Counted from the stretch's first letter, positions 26,474-36,127 are shown. The stretch is 64,000 nucleotides of DNA from Novosphingobium capsulatum NBRC 12533 (GCF_001598375.1 NZ_BCYV01000011.1:186001-250000); one strand, 5' to 3'. Program-made: numbers and translations. Notes: generated by a model from the sequence alone, not told the origin.

Positions 26474-27982
26474 ATGCCCGCTGATCCCAAGCTCAAGCTG
26501 GTAGCCTCCACCCCCGCGCCGCAAGGCGGGGGTGGGGCACCCCACGAACCATCGCTCTATGCCCGGCGCGAACCTGTTTGCCCGAGCAAGATCGATGGGC
26601 GGTTCCGGCGCTTCAAATGGGCCGTCATGGCGTTTTGCCTGGCAGTCTATTGGGGCACGCCGTGGCTGCGCTGGGATCGCGGGCCCTGGGCGCCCCACCA
26701 GGCGGTGCTGATCGACCTGGCACATCGCCGGTTCTACATGTTCGGCATCGAAATCTGGCCGCACGAGTTCTATTTCGTGGCCGGGCTGCTGATCATGGCG
26801 GGCATCGGCCTGTTCCTGGTCACATCGGCCGTGGGCCGGGCGTGGTGCGGCTATGCCTGCCCGCAGACGGTGTGGACCGATCTGTTCCAGCATGTCGACC
26901 GCCTGATCGATGGTGACCGCAACGCGCAGCTGGCGCTGGACCGCGCCCCGTGGACGGCGCGCAAGGTGACCAAGCGTGTGGCCAAGTGGGCCATATTCCT
27001 GGGCATCAGCTTTGCCACCGGCGGGGCGTGGATTTTCTATTTCGCCGACGCCCCCACGCTCCAGCGCGAATTCTGGACCGGCACGGCGCCGGGCGTCGCC
27101 TATGGCTGCGTCGCCGTGCTCACGTTCACCACGTTCTGGTTGGGCGGATTCATGCGCGAGCAGGTGTGCGTCTACATGTGCCCCTGGCCGCGCATCCAGT
27201 CGGCCATGCTCGACGAAAAGTCGCTGATCGTTACCTACAAGGATTGGCGGGGCGAGCCGCGCGGATCGCTCAAGCAGGCCAAGCGCCTGCCTGGCGCAGT
27301 GGGCGACTGCATCGACTGCAAGCAGTGCGTGGCGGTGTGCCCCACCGGGATCGACATTCGCGAAGGCGCGCAGATTGGCTGCATCACCTGCGGCCTGTGC
27401 ATCGATGCCTGCGACCGGGTGATGGGCCAGGTCGGCCGCGCGCGCGGCCTGATTGACTATTGCACGCTCGATGATGCCGAACACGAACGGCAAGGCGGGG
27501 CAGCCAAGCCGTTGATCCGCGCGATCTTCCGCCCGCGCACGCTGGTCTACCTGGGCCTGTGGGGTGGGATCGGTCTGGCGCTGCTGTTCATGCTGGGCCA
27601 GCGCACCCGGCTCGACCTGTCGGTCGCGCGCGATCGCAACCCTGAATTCGTCCAGCTTTCCAACGGTTCGGTGCGCAATGGCTTCACCGTCAAGCTGCGC
27701 AACATGGAAGACCGGCCGCGCCAGGTCGTGCTGTCGCTCGATGGCTTGCCGCAAGGCGCGATCTATAGCGACGAGATGGACGCAGCCGCGGCGCGGCCCG
27801 CGCTGCGCTTCACCGTGCCGGCAGATACCACGCAGCGCCTGCGCATCTATGCCGTGGTGCCCAGCGGTACCGCGCAAGAGCGGCATTTCACCTTCCGCCT
27901 GACTGCCCAGGCCGGGCCCGGCGAACAGCCGGCGCAGGATGCCGTGAAGACCGAATTTTCCGCCCCCGGCGACACCGACTAG
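26474..27982 (+). CDS. ccoG: Cytochrome c oxidase accessory protein CcoG (RdxA/FixG)
   Basis: CcoG is a membrane polyferredoxin needed for cbb3 maturation; in related bacteria it acts as a cupric reductase in copper delivery. The protein of about 502 residues has several membrane helices, CGYACPQTVWTDLF, and MCPWPRIQSAM. It carries two 4Fe-4S motifs (CIDCKQCVAVCPTGIDI and CITCGLCIDACD) and a C-terminal Ig-like domain. The N-terminus contains a proline/glycine-rich patch encoded by a GC hairpin at 26508-26535. It starts the ccoGHIS assembly set. Confidence 0.95.
   Translation: MPADPKLKLVASTPAPQGGGGAPHEPSLYARREPVCPSKIDGRFRRFKWAVMAFCLAVYWGTPWLRWDRGPWAPHQAVLIDLAHRRFYMFGIEIWPHEFYFVAGLLIMAGIGLFLVTSAVGRAWCGYACPQTVWTDLFQHVDRLIDGDRNAQLALDRAPWTARKVTKRVAKWAIFLGISFATGGAWIFYFADAPTLQREFWTGTAPGVAYGCVAVLTFTTFWLGGFMREQVCVYMCPWPRIQSAMLDEKSLIVTYKDWRGEPRGSLKQAKRLPGAVGDCIDCKQCVAVCPTGIDIREGAQIGCITCGLCIDACDRVMGQVGRARGLIDYCTLDDAEHERQGGAAKPLIRAIFRPRTLVYLGLWGGIGLALLFMLGQRTRLDLSVARDRNPEFVQLSNGSVRNGFTVKLRNMEDRPRQVVLSLDGLPQGAIYSDEMDAAAARPALRFTVPADTTQRLRIYAVVPSGTAQERHFTFRLTAQAGPGEQPAQDAVKTEFSAPGDTD
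26508..26535. repeat. GC-rich hairpin inside ccoG
   Basis: CCACCCCCGC pairs perfectly with GCGGGGGTGG around an 8-base loop. It lies about 35 bases into the ccoG reading frame and encodes the stretch STPAPQGGGG. Its composition recalls the intergenic palindromes at 9353 and 15616. Confidence 0.6.
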
Positions 27983-27997
27983 CAAGGAGCACAGCCG

Positions 27998-28495
27998 ATG
28001 ACCCAGCATCGTCTTCCGCAGGATGCCATGCCCGCCACGCGCGTGGCCCGCCCGTTTACTGGCCGCCATATGGCAGCGATCCTGATCACGTTCTTTGGCG
28101 TGGTGATCATCGTCAACGTGGTCATGGCGCGGCTTGCCCTGTCAACGTTCGGCGGGGTGGTGGTGGAAAATTCCTATGTCGCCAGCCAGAACTTCAACCG
28201 CTGGCTGGGCGAGGCACGCAGCGAAAAGGCACTGGGCTTTGCCGGCAGCATCGCGCGCGACGATACTGGCGCGCTCGCCGTGGTGCTGAACGATGCGCAG
28301 GGCCATGCGATTGCCGGGGCGGCGGTGACCGCGCTGGCCGAACATCCGCTGGGCCTGCGTGATGACCTGGCGCTCAGCCTGAATGAAACGGCGCCGGGCC
28401 ATTATCGCGCCGCGCTGCCTGGCGGGCGCTGGCGCATCAAGCTCAAGGTCGTGGGGCATGGCGCCACATGGCGCATGATGGGCGACGTGGGATGA
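27998..28495 (+). CDS. ccoH: FixH/CcoH cbb3 assembly protein
   Basis: CcoH is a single-pass membrane protein required for stable assembly of cbb3 oxidase. The 165-residue protein has an N-terminal helix (about 25-45, MAAILITFFGVVIIVNVVMA), then VVENSYVASQNFNRWL, which is the FixH signature, and a periplasmic beta domain. An AAGGAG ribosome site precedes it. Its stop overlaps the ccoI start (ATGA). Confidence 0.92.
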   Translation: MTQHRLPQDAMPATRVARPFTGRHMAAILITFFGVVIIVNVVMARLALSTFGGVVVENSYVASQNFNRWLGEARSEKALGFAGSIARDDTGALAVVLNDAQGHAIAGAAVTALAEHPLGLRDDLALSLNETAPGHYRAALPGGRWRIKLKVVGHGATWRMMGDVG

Positions 28496-30642
28496 CCCGC
28501 GCGGCCCAGACCCTGGCGCCGGCCGATACGGCGGCACCGGCACCGCTGCACACCGCGCTGTCGGTGCCGGGCATGCATTGCGGCGGCTGCATGGGCAAGG
28601 TGGAGCGGGCGCTGGCTGCCGTGCCCGGCGTGGTTGCCGCGCGCGCCAATCTCACTGCGCGCAGCGTGGGCGTCGATCACGTGGCGGGGGTGGCCGTGCC
28701 CGATCTGGTGGCGGCGCTGGCGGCCACCGGCTTTGCCGCGCAGCCGCGCGCCACCGTGCTGGAACAGGCGCCTTCTGCCGTGCGGCCGTTGCTGGCACCG
28801 CTGGCCGTGGCGGCGTTTGCCTGCATGAACGTGATGCTGCTGTCGGTCAGCGTGTGGTCGGGGGCCGATGGCGCCACGCGCGATCTGTTCCACTGGCTTT
28901 CGGCGCTGATCGGGGTGCCGGCGATTGCCTATGCCGGGCGGCCGTTCTTTGCCTCGGCATGGGGCGCCTTGAAGCACGGGCGCACCAACATGGATGTGCC
29001 GATCTCCATCGGCGTGACGCTGGCCACTGCGCTGTCGTTCTATGAAACCGTGACTCACGGCGCCGAGGCATGGTTCGATGGCACGCTGATGCTGCTGCTG
29101 TTCCTGCTGGCCGGGCGCGCGCTGGATGCGATGATGCGCGATCGCGCGCGGGCCGGGGTGGATGCCCTGCTGCGTCAGGCCGCGCCGGGGGCCATGGTGG
29201 TGGCCGCCGATGGCACGCCCGCTTGGCTGGCGGCAACAGACCTGGCGCCGGGCATGATCATGCGCGTGGCCGCCGGAGAGCGGCTGGCTGCCGATGGTGT
29301 GATCCTGCGCGGGGCGAGCCGGCTCGACCGTTCGCTGCTGACCGGTGAAAGCGCTGCCGTTGCCGCCAAGGTGGGTGACCTGGTGCTGGCCGGCACGCTG
29401 AATGAAGAGGCGCCGCTCGACGTGGAAGTGCGCGCGATCGGCGAGGATACCGCCCTGGCCGAGATCGCCCGCCTGATGGAGACGGCCGGTCAATCACGCT
29501 CGCGCTATGTGCGGATCGCCGATCGGGCTTCGCGCCTCTATGCCCCGGCGGTGCACAGCCTTGCGGCGCTGACCTTTGTCGGCTGGATGCTGGCCGGAGC
29601 CGGGCTGTACAAGGCGCTGGTGATTGCCATCGCCGTGCTGATCATCACCTGCCCCTGCGCGCTGGGGCTGGCGGTGCCGGTGGCGCAGGTGGTCGCGGCG
29701 GGCGCGCTGATGAAGCGTGGCGTGCTGATCAAGGACGGCTCGGCGCTGGAGCGGCTGGCCGAAGTGGACCGCATGCTGATCGACAAGACCGGCACGCTCA
29801 CCCTGGGGCGCCCGGTGCCCGACGCCAGCGCACTCGATGCACTGACGCCACAGGAAGCCGGCGTCGCGCTGGCGCTGGCCAGCCACAGCCGCCATCCGCT
29901 GTCGCTGGGCCTGGCTGAGGCTTTGGCCGCGCGCGGGGTAAAGGCGGCGCCGCTCAGCGAGGTGGAGGAAGTGCCTGGACGCGGGGTGACCGCGCTGTGG
30001 CAGGGCATTGCCGTGTCGCTGGGCCGGCCATCCTCGCCCGCCGGCGGCATGGCGGCGGCGCTGGCCCTGGGAACTGATCCGGTGCGCCTGATCGGCTTTG
30101 CCGACTGCCTGCGGCCCGATGCCCAGGCCGCGCTGGCGGCCCTGCGGCGTCAGGGGCTGGAAGCCTCGATCCTGTCGGGCGACAATGCCCAGGCGGTGGC
30201 CCAGGTGGCGCGGGAAACCGGGTTGACCGCGCAGGCCAATGCCTCTCCGCAAGACAAGCATGACGCGATCGCGCGGCTGACGGCGGCCGGGCGCCGGGTG
30301 CTGATGGTGGGCGACGGGCTCAACGATGGCCCGGCGCTGGCGGCGGCCCATGCCTCGATCGCGCCGGGCACGGCCAGCGACGTAGGGCGCCAGGCCGCTG
30401 ACGTGGTCTTTACCGGCACCTCGCTCATGGCGCTGCCGCGCTGCGTTTCCATGGCCCGCGCCACGATGCGGGTGGTGCGCCAGAACTTTGCGCTGGCGAT
30501 CGTCTATAACCTGTTGGCCGTGCCGCTGGCCATGGCGGGGTTGGTTACGCCACTGATCGCGGCGGTCGCGATGTCGACCTCTTCGTTGATCGTCGTGGCC
30601 AATTCCCTGCGCCTGTCTTGGGTAAGGGGAGACGTGGCATGA
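28492..30642 (+). CDS. ccoI: Copper-translocating P-type ATPase (FixI/CcoI)
   Basis: CcoI exports copper across the inner membrane to supply the CuB centre of cbb3 oxidase. The 716-residue P1B-ATPase has an N-terminal metal-binding GMHCGGC (Cys30, Cys33), the membrane metal site CPC at 387-389, and the phosphorylation motif DKTGTLT at 431. SRHPLS and GDGLNDGPA complete the set. I chose the ATG at 28492 because it overlaps the ccoH stop; a longer in-frame start lies within ccoH. Position between ccoH and ccoS separates it from detoxifying CopA pumps. Confidence 0.95.
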   Translation: MTRAAQTLAPADTAAPAPLHTALSVPGMHCGGCMGKVERALAAVPGVVAARANLTARSVGVDHVAGVAVPDLVAALAATGFAAQPRATVLEQAPSAVRPLLAPLAVAAFACMNVMLLSVSVWSGADGATRDLFHWLSALIGVPAIAYAGRPFFASAWGALKHGRTNMDVPISIGVTLATALSFYETVTHGAEAWFDGTLMLLLFLLAGRALDAMMRDRARAGVDALLRQAAPGAMVVAADGTPAWLAATDLAPGMIMRVAAGERLAADGVILRGASRLDRSLLTGESAAVAAKVGDLVLAGTLNEEAPLDVEVRAIGEDTALAEIARLMETAGQSRSRYVRIADRASRLYAPAVHSLAALTFVGWMLAGAGLYKALVIAIAVLIITCPCALGLAVPVAQVVAAGALMKRGVLIKDGSALERLAEVDRMLIDKTGTLTLGRPVPDASALDALTPQEAGVALALASHSRHPLSLGLAEALAARGVKAAPLSEVEEVPGRGVTALWQGIAVSLGRPSSPAGGMAAALALGTDPVRLIGFADCLRPDAQAALAALRRQGLEASILSGDNAQAVAQVARETGLTAQANASPQDKHDAIARLTAAGRRVLMVGDGLNDGPALAAAHASIAPGTASDVGRQAADVVFTGTSLMALPRCVSMARATMRVVRQNFALAIVYNLLAVPLAMAGLVTPLIAAVAMSTSSLIVVANSLRLSWVRGDVA

Positions 30643-30800
30643 CCTCTATCGCCGTTCTCATTCCGATCGCGCTGGGCATGGGCCTGATCGGGCTTTGCGC
30701 GTTTTTCTGGGCGCTGCGGCGCGGGCAGTTCGTCGACCTGGATGGCGCGGCGGCGCGCATCCTGATCGACGAGGCGGACGAAGCGGATCGGCAGCCATGA
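30639..30800 (+). CDS. ccoS: cbb3 oxidase assembly protein CcoS
   Basis: This 53-residue protein has one membrane helix (about residues 4-24) followed by FFWALRRGQFVDLDG and an acidic tail. That is the standard CcoS signature, required for inserting cofactors into the oxidase. It overlaps ccoI by 4 bases upstream and the next gene by 4 bases downstream. Confidence 0.93.
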   Translation: MTSIAVLIPIALGMGLIGLCAFFWALRRGQFVDLDGAAARILIDEADEADRQP

Positions 30801-31090
30801 CCCGCCGCGTCCGCCTGTGGCTGGTCACGCCGGCCTGCGCGCTGGCGGTGCTGCGGCTGGTGCTGCCGGCGCCCGCGCTGGCGCAGGTGGGCGATGGCAG
30901 TGCCTTTGCCGTGCCGATCTGCGGCGAGGCGGGCCATGTCCTGGTGATCCGCATTCCCGGCCAAGGCCAGCAGCGCAAGCCCCAGGGCGATGGCACCGCG
31001 CCGTGTTGCGCGATTTGCCATAGCGCAATGCGCAAGCGCGCCACGGGCGATAGCTGCTGTGGCGAGGAGGACGATGACGATGTCGCTTGA
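30797..31090 (+). CDS. Small Cys-rich secreted protein (DUF2946-like)
   Basis: This 97-residue protein has an N-terminal signal or anchor (WLVTPACALAVLRLVLPAPALA), then a short mature part. That part has a PICGEAG motif, a CCAICHSAM cluster and a C-terminal [10 protein letters not shown]. The layout recalls DUF2946 proteins, which often sit near copper or oxidase genes, but I cannot confirm the family. It overlaps ccoS by 4 bases and hemN by 11 bases, so it is clearly part of the operon. A role in metal handling or redox for oxidase maturation is inference from context. Confidence 0.7.
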   Translation: MTRRVRLWLVTPACALAVLRLVLPAPALAQVGDGSAFAVPICGEAGHVLVIRIPGQGQQRKPQGDGTAPCCAICHSAMRKRATGDSCCGEEDDDDVA

Positions 31091-32483
31091 AGCAGGCCCA
31101 GCTGCCCAGATGAACACCGCCGTTGCCGCGATTGCCGGGGCGATCCCGCCGCAATCGGGCGAGCGATTCGATGATTGGACCTGGTATCCCGAACTCTTGG
31201 CGCGGCCGGTGCCGCGCTATACCAGCTATCCCACAGCGGCCGAATTTGCCGACGCCGATCTGGCCGATGCGCAAGCGCGGGCGCTGGGCCTGCTGCGCGG
31301 GCCGGTCTCGCTCTATCTGCATATCCCCTATTGCCAGGAAATCTGCTGGTATTGCGGCTGCAACACCGGTGCTGCCAACCGCAGCCAGCGCCTTGCCGCC
31401 TATCTCGGCGCGCTTCACCGCGAGATCGAAATGGTGGCCCAGCTGATCGGGCCGCAGGCGCGGATCACGCGGATCGCCTTTGGCGGGGGCAGCCCCAACG
31501 CGATTTCACCCACCGATTTCGTGAGGCTGATCGATACGCTCACGCTCAATTTCCGCCTGGCGCGCCCGGTCATCTCGCTTGAACTCGATCCGCGCAGTTT
31601 GATGCCGCAATGGTTCACCGCGATCGCCGGGATCGGCGTGATCAAAGCGAGCCTGGGCGTGCAGACTTTCGATCCGCGCGTGCAGGCGGCGATCGGCCGC
31701 GTGCAGCCGCAGGACGACATTGCCCGCGCGATGGATGGCCTGCGCGGCGCCGGGGTGGATTCGATCAATTTCGACCTGATGTATGGTCTGCCCCATCAGG
31801 ACGAGGCCGTGCTCGACCAGACGCTGGATACTGCCATTGCCATGGCGCCCGATCGCGTTGCGCTGTTCGGCTATGCCCATGTGCCGCACGTGGTGCCGCG
31901 CCAGCGGCGGATCGACGTGGCCGCGCTGCCGGGCCAGCGCACCCGCTTTGCCATGGCCGCGCAAGGATCGGCGCGGCTGCGTGCGGCGGGCTATGACGCG
32001 ATCGGATTCGATCACTTTGCCCTGCCGGATGATGACCTGGCCAAGGCGCGGCGCAATGGTACGCTGCGCCGCAACTTCCAGGGCTTTACCGACGATAGCG
32101 CCGGCGCGCTGATCGGCCTTGGCGCCTCGTCGGTCGGGGTCTTTCCCGGCCTGCTGGTGCAGAACGAAAAGAATGCCGGGCGCTATCGCCAGCAACTGGA
32201 AAGCGGGCGCCTTGCTGGCACGCGCGGCGTGGTCCAGACGGTGCAGGACCAGCGCCGCGCGGCGGTGATCGAGACGCTGCTGTGCCAGGAGGCGGTAGAC
32301 CTGCCGGCCGACCTGCTGGACGAAGCGCGCGACGGCCTGGCGCCGTTCGTGGCCCGCGGCCTGGCACGTATCGAGGGGCAGCGCCTGGTCCTGGCACCAC
32401 ACAGCGCGCCCTATCACCGCTCCATCGCCGTGCTGTTCGATGCCTATCGCGGCGGCGGGCACCAGTTCAGTTCTGCGGTGTGA
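31080..32483 (+). CDS. hemN: Oxygen-independent coproporphyrinogen III dehydrogenase
   Basis: HemN is the radical-SAM enzyme that converts coproporphyrinogen III to protoporphyrinogen IX when oxygen is scarce. The 467-residue protein has the HemN-type [10 protein letters not shown] motif, with the cluster cysteines at 85, 89 and 92. It also has [35 protein letters not shown] and the C-terminal winged region typical of true HemN and not HemW. The ATG at 31080 sits 9 bases after GAGGAGG; an ATG at 31074 is closer. Its place at the end of the cco run matches its low-oxygen role. Confidence 0.95.
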   Translation: MSLEAGPAAQMNTAVAAIAGAIPPQSGERFDDWTWYPELLARPVPRYTSYPTAAEFADADLADAQARALGLLRGPVSLYLHIPYCQEICWYCGCNTGAANRSQRLAAYLGALHREIEMVAQLIGPQARITRIAFGGGSPNAISPTDFVRLIDTLTLNFRLARPVISLELDPRSLMPQWFTAIAGIGVIKASLGVQTFDPRVQAAIGRVQPQDDIARAMDGLRGAGVDSINFDLMYGLPHQDEAVLDQTLDTAIAMAPDRVALFGYAHVPHVVPRQRRIDVAALPGQRTRFAMAAQGSARLRAAGYDAIGFDHFALPDDDLAKARRNGTLRRNFQGFTDDSAGALIGLGASSVGVFPGLLVQNEKNAGRYRQQLESGRLAGTRGVVQTVQDQRRAAVIETLLCQEAVDLPADLLDEARDGLAPFVARGLARIEGQRLVLAPHSAPYHRSIAVLFDAYRGGGHQFSSAV

Positions 32484-32501
32484 CTGAAACACGGGGCAGC
32501 C

Positions 32502-32521
32502 AAGCCGCTGGCGCGGTTTTT
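32502..32521 (+). terminator. Possible intrinsic terminator after hemN
   Basis: A 7-bp stem (AAGCCGC with GCGGTTT, one G-T pair) around a TGGC loop runs into TTTTT, 19 bases after the hemN stop. Confidence 0.5.
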
Positions 32522-32622
32522 GCCACACTTTGAGGAAATAGCTATGCGCCCGGTCTGTTAGCGGGTGCACAACTGCGCGTTGAGGGGCTAGGCTTTTCTC
32601 CTGCCAAATGCGGGGAGAGTTC

Positions 32623-33240
32623 ATGAAGCCGATCGAAGCCATCATGCGCACGGCGCCTGTCATTCCGGTGCTGGTGATCGATGATGTGGCCCATGCCCTG
32701 CCAGTCGCCCGCGCCCTGGTCGCCGGCGGCTTGCGCGTTCTTGAAGTCACGCTGCGCACGCCTGCCGCGCTCGAGGCGATTACGGCGATGAAAAGCGTTG
32801 AAGGCGCCATCGTCGGCGCCGGCACGGTGACCAATCCCGATGAACTCAAGGCCGCGATCGACGCCGGGGCCGAGTTTATCGTGTCGCCCGGCCTCACCGA
32901 TCGCTTGGGCCAGGCGGCGGTGGATGCGGGTATTCCGTTCCTGCCCGGCACGGCCTGCGCCGCCGATATCATGCGTGGCCTTGACCTGGGGCTGACGCAT
33001 TTCAAGTTCTTCCCGGCGTCCACCTCGGGCGGGTTGCCTGCGCTCAAGGCGCTGGCCGCACCGTTCTATCAGGCGCGCTTCTGCCCCACCGGCGGGATCA
33101 GCGCGGCAACTGCCCCCGAATGGCTGGCGTTTGATCGCGTGCTGTGCGTGGGCGGCAGCTGGGTCGTGCCCAAGGGCGCGCCGGACGAGGCCGAGATCGA
33201 GCGCCTGGCGCACGAGGCCTCGGCCCTCGCCAAGGGCTGA
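32623..33240 (+). CDS. eda: KDPG/KHG aldolase
   Basis: Eda cleaves 2-keto-3-deoxy-6-phosphogluconate to pyruvate and glyceraldehyde 3-phosphate in the Entner-Doudoroff pathway, the main glycolytic route in sphingomonads. The 205-residue protein has Glu41 and Arg45 in LEVTLRT and the Schiff-base Lys128 in [16 protein letters not shown] and FCPTGGIS are also conserved. The ATG at 32623 follows GGGGAGAG. No edd or zwf gene is in view. Confidence 0.95.
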   Translation: MKPIEAIMRTAPVIPVLVIDDVAHALPVARALVAGGLRVLEVTLRTPAALEAITAMKSVEGAIVGAGTVTNPDELKAAIDAGAEFIVSPGLTDRLGQAAVDAGIPFLPGTACAADIMRGLDLGLTHFKFFPASTSGGLPALKALAAPFYQARFCPTGGISAATAPEWLAFDRVLCVGGSWVVPKGAPDEAEIERLAHEASALAKG

Positions 33241-33327
33241 GGGGCCCAGGCGCGGGTGGCGGGCAGGAAAGTTCGCTCGACAGGAAAGCCGCATGGCGCA
33301 GCAAGGCCAGCAGGGGGGAAACGGCAG

Positions 33328-36114
33328 ATGAAGACCGTCGCAAAGCTTAGGGACCGTTTGCGCAAGCTGCATGAACGGACGTCTGAAACGCCGCTGTTCA
33401 ATCCGGTTTTCCAGCTGAGCCACGATCTGTCGCGCGATCTGGAAACCGGCGCCCTGTCGCTCGACGACATGGAAGGCCTGGTGGCCGAGCTGGAATGCGA
33501 GGCTTTGCAGAGCCGCGCTGGACGCCTGCGCCGCCTGGTGGCGCCCACCGATCCGCAGGAAAACCTGTCGCGCATTGCCGCCCTGCTGGACGAGGAAGAT
33601 GGCTTCAGCCAGTTCCGCGCCCGCTGGGAAAAGCCGCTGCTGCACGGCGTGTTTACCGCCCATCCCACGTTCCTGCTCAACCCCGCGCAGGCCGATGCCG
33701 TGGCCACCGCCGCGCTGGCCGACGATCCGCTGGCGTCCACGGTCTGCGCGCTGCCGGCCCACGGCCCCAAGATCACGCTGGAATTCGAACACCTTGAGGT
33801 GTGCAACGCGATCGAGCGCGCCGGCCGCGCGCGCGACCGCATCAACGCCACGCTGCTCTCGCACGCGCGCCAGCGCTGGCCGGGCCGCTGGCTCGATTTC
33901 CGCCCGCTGCCGTTCCGCTTTGCCACCTGGGTCGGCTATGACATGGATGGCCGCACCGACATCGGCTGGCACACCTCGATCGCGTTCCGCCTGCGCGAAA
34001 AGGCGCGGCGCCTGGGCACCTATCGTGCCAGCCTGGCTGGCCTGGCGCCCGATCATGCGCTGATCGCCACGCTTGATGCGGCGCAGATCCATGCCTCTGA
34101 CATGGCGGAGCTGTTTTCCCGCCCGCTCGATACGCCCGAAGCGCTGGCCGCTGCCGCCAATCGCATGACGGCCGACGATCCGGCCAAGCTGCTCAGCCTG
34201 GCGCCGCTGATCGAGACGCTAGAAGCCGATGCGGCCGGGGCCGAGGATGGCGATCTGGCGGTGGGCCTGGCCACGCTGGCCGGCGCGATGCGCGCCGATG
34301 GCCTGGGCATGGGGTGGATCCACTTCCGCGTCAATTCCTCGCAGCTTCACAACGCCTTGCGCCGCCGGATCGACCCGGAAGGCACGCTCGACATCGCCAG
34401 CAAGAGCGCGATCTCGCGGCTGCGCGAGCTGCTGGCCGAGGTCAAGCCTCTGCGCGTCAACTTTGCCGCGCTGGCGATCGAGACCAGCACCGCGATCCGC
34501 CAGTTCCTGGCGATGGCGCAGATCCTGCACCATATCGATGCCGATGCGCCGATCCGCATGCTGATCGCCGAATGCGAACAGCCGCAGACCGTGCTGGCCG
34601 CGCTCTATTTCGCCAAGCTGTTCGGCATCGATGACAAGGTCGACGTTTCGCCCTTGTTCGAAACCGAAACCGCGCTGGAACATGGCGGCCGCTTCCTGGA
34701 AGCGCTGCTGGCCGAGGAAGCCTATCGCGATTACGTGCGCCGCCGCGGCCGCGTGTCGATCCAGACCGGCTTTTCCGACGCCGGGCGCTTTATCGGCCAG
34801 CTGCCGGCCGCGCTTGCGATCGAGCGCCTGCAAGGCCGCCTGGCCGAGGCGATGACCAACAACGGGCTGGCCGATGTGGCCGCCCTGGTGTTTGATACCC
34901 ACGGCGAATCCATGGGGCGCGGCGCGCATCCGGCCGGCTTTGCCGATCGCCTGACCTGGCCGCTCAGCCGCTGGGCGCGCCGCCGCTTTGCCAAGGCGGG
35001 CATCGCGCTGGAAGCCGAAGCCAGCTTCCAGGGCGGCGATGGCTATCTGTTCTTCCGCAACGACGAACTGGCGCTGGCCACGCTGGCCCGCATCGCCGAA
35101 GCCGAAGTGGCCTTTACCGCACCGGCCTCGCGCGATCCGTTCTATGATCGCACCGATCTCAGCCTCGACTTCTACCGCGCGATCCGCCGGGTGCAGCGCG
35201 ATCACCTCAAGAGCGCGACCTATGCCCGCGCGGTGACCGCGTTCGGCCTGGGCATGCTGACGCCCACGGGCAGCCGCGTGTCGCGCCGCCAGTCCGACAT
35301 TTCGGCTGACCGCTCGATGAGCCTGCGCCAGATCCGCGCGATCCCGCACAACGCCATCCTGCAGCAGATCGGCTATCCGGTGAACGTGATCGCCGGCGCG
35401 GGCACGGCGGCTGGTGACGAGATGGAGGCGATTGCCGAACTCCTGGGCCAGTCTGACCGGGGCAACCAGCTGGTGCGCCTGCTGCGCGCGGCCAATGGGC
35501 TGGCCTCGATCAAGACGGTGGCCGCCTATGGCGAGCTGTTCAATTCCGCCTATTGGGCCAGCCGGCCCTATCGCGGCACTGAAACCGCGCTGGAAGCAGC
35601 GTGCATGGCCCTGGCCGAATACCTGACCAAGGACGATCGTTCGGGCGTGTTCCGCCGCCTGACCTCGCGCCTGCGGGTGGACTGGATGAAGCTGCACCGC
35701 CTGCTGGCGCTGGTGCCGGGCATGCCGTCCGGGCGCGATCCGGTTGTCGATGCCGAACGGCGCAATATCGGTCTGCTGCAGGCCGTGCGCCTGTCGCTGC
35801 TGATGCACATGTTCCTGCGCGCGGTGCAGGTGCCGCCGTTCTCCCGCTCCAACGACGTGAGCCGTGACGACGTGCTGGAAATGGTGCTGTCGCTGCGCGT
35901 GGACGATGCGCTGGCGCAGCTGCGCCGGGCCTATCCGGTGGCGATGCCGCACGTGGCCGATTTCAGCGTGGACGAGCCGAGCGACTTTCCCGATCATGAG
36001 GGCGAAGATTATGGCGCGATCCGCGCCCGCTTCATCGACCCGATCGAGCGGGCCCACGCGCTCAACCTGCGCGTGGCGGTGGCCGTGGCCAACTACTTCG
36101 GCGCCCACGGCTAA
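33328..36114 (+). CDS. ppc: Phosphoenolpyruvate carboxylase family protein (divergent)
   Basis: This 928-residue protein aligns along its length with PEP carboxylase, which makes oxaloacetate to refill the TCA cycle. The catalytic histidine is kept in TAHPTF (His112), but the next invariant acid of TAHPTE is Phe115. The YSDSxKDAG loop reads GFSDAGRF, with Arg487 at the usual lysine. The FHGRGGxxGRGG loop is shortened to THGESMGRGA, keeping His525 and Arg531 but losing the first arginine. GSRVSRR and the later SLRQIRAIP and AGAGTA are PEPC-like. The length is normal. It may be an active variant or a homologue with altered chemistry. Confidence 0.82.
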   Translation: MKTVAKLRDRLRKLHERTSETPLFNPVFQLSHDLSRDLETGALSLDDMEGLVAELECEALQSRAGRLRRLVAPTDPQENLSRIAALLDEEDGFSQFRARWEKPLLHGVFTAHPTFLLNPAQADAVATAALADDPLASTVCALPAHGPKITLEFEHLEVCNAIERAGRARDRINATLLSHARQRWPGRWLDFRPLPFRFATWVGYDMDGRTDIGWHTSIAFRLREKARRLGTYRASLAGLAPDHALIATLDAAQIHASDMAELFSRPLDTPEALAAAANRMTADDPAKLLSLAPLIETLEADAAGAEDGDLAVGLATLAGAMRADGLGMGWIHFRVNSSQLHNALRRRIDPEGTLDIASKSAISRLRELLAEVKPLRVNFAALAIETSTAIRQFLAMAQILHHIDADAPIRMLIAECEQPQTVLAALYFAKLFGIDDKVDVSPLFETETALEHGGRFLEALLAEEAYRDYVRRRGRVSIQTGFSDAGRFIGQLPAALAIERLQGRLAEAMTNNGLADVAALVFDTHGESMGRGAHPAGFADRLTWPLSRWARRRFAKAGIALEAEASFQGGDGYLFFRNDELALATLARIAEAEVAFTAPASRDPFYDRTDLSLDFYRAIRRVQRDHLKSATYARAVTAFGLGMLTPTGSRVSRRQSDISADRSMSLRQIRAIPHNAILQQIGYPVNVIAGAGTAAGDEMEAIAELLGQSDRGNQLVRLLRAANGLASIKTVAAYGELFNSAYWASRPYRGTETALEAACMALAEYLTKDDRSGVFRRLTSRLRVDWMKLHRLLALVPGMPSGRDPVVDAERRNIGLLQAVRLSLLMHMFLRAVQVPPFSRSNDVSRDDVLEMVLSLRVDDALAQLRRAYPVAMPHVADFSVDEPSDFPDHEGEDYGAIRARFIDPIERAHALNLRVAVAVANYFGAHG

Positions 36115-36127
36115 GCCGCGCGGCTTA
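36112..36127. terminator. Palindrome spanning both stop codons of convergent genes
   Basis: TAAGCCGCGCGGCTTA is a perfect 16-base palindrome. Its left TAA is the ppc stop and its right TTA is the stop of the opposing gene. A hairpin here could act as a bidirectional transcription block, although the T-tracts are short. Confidence 0.45.
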
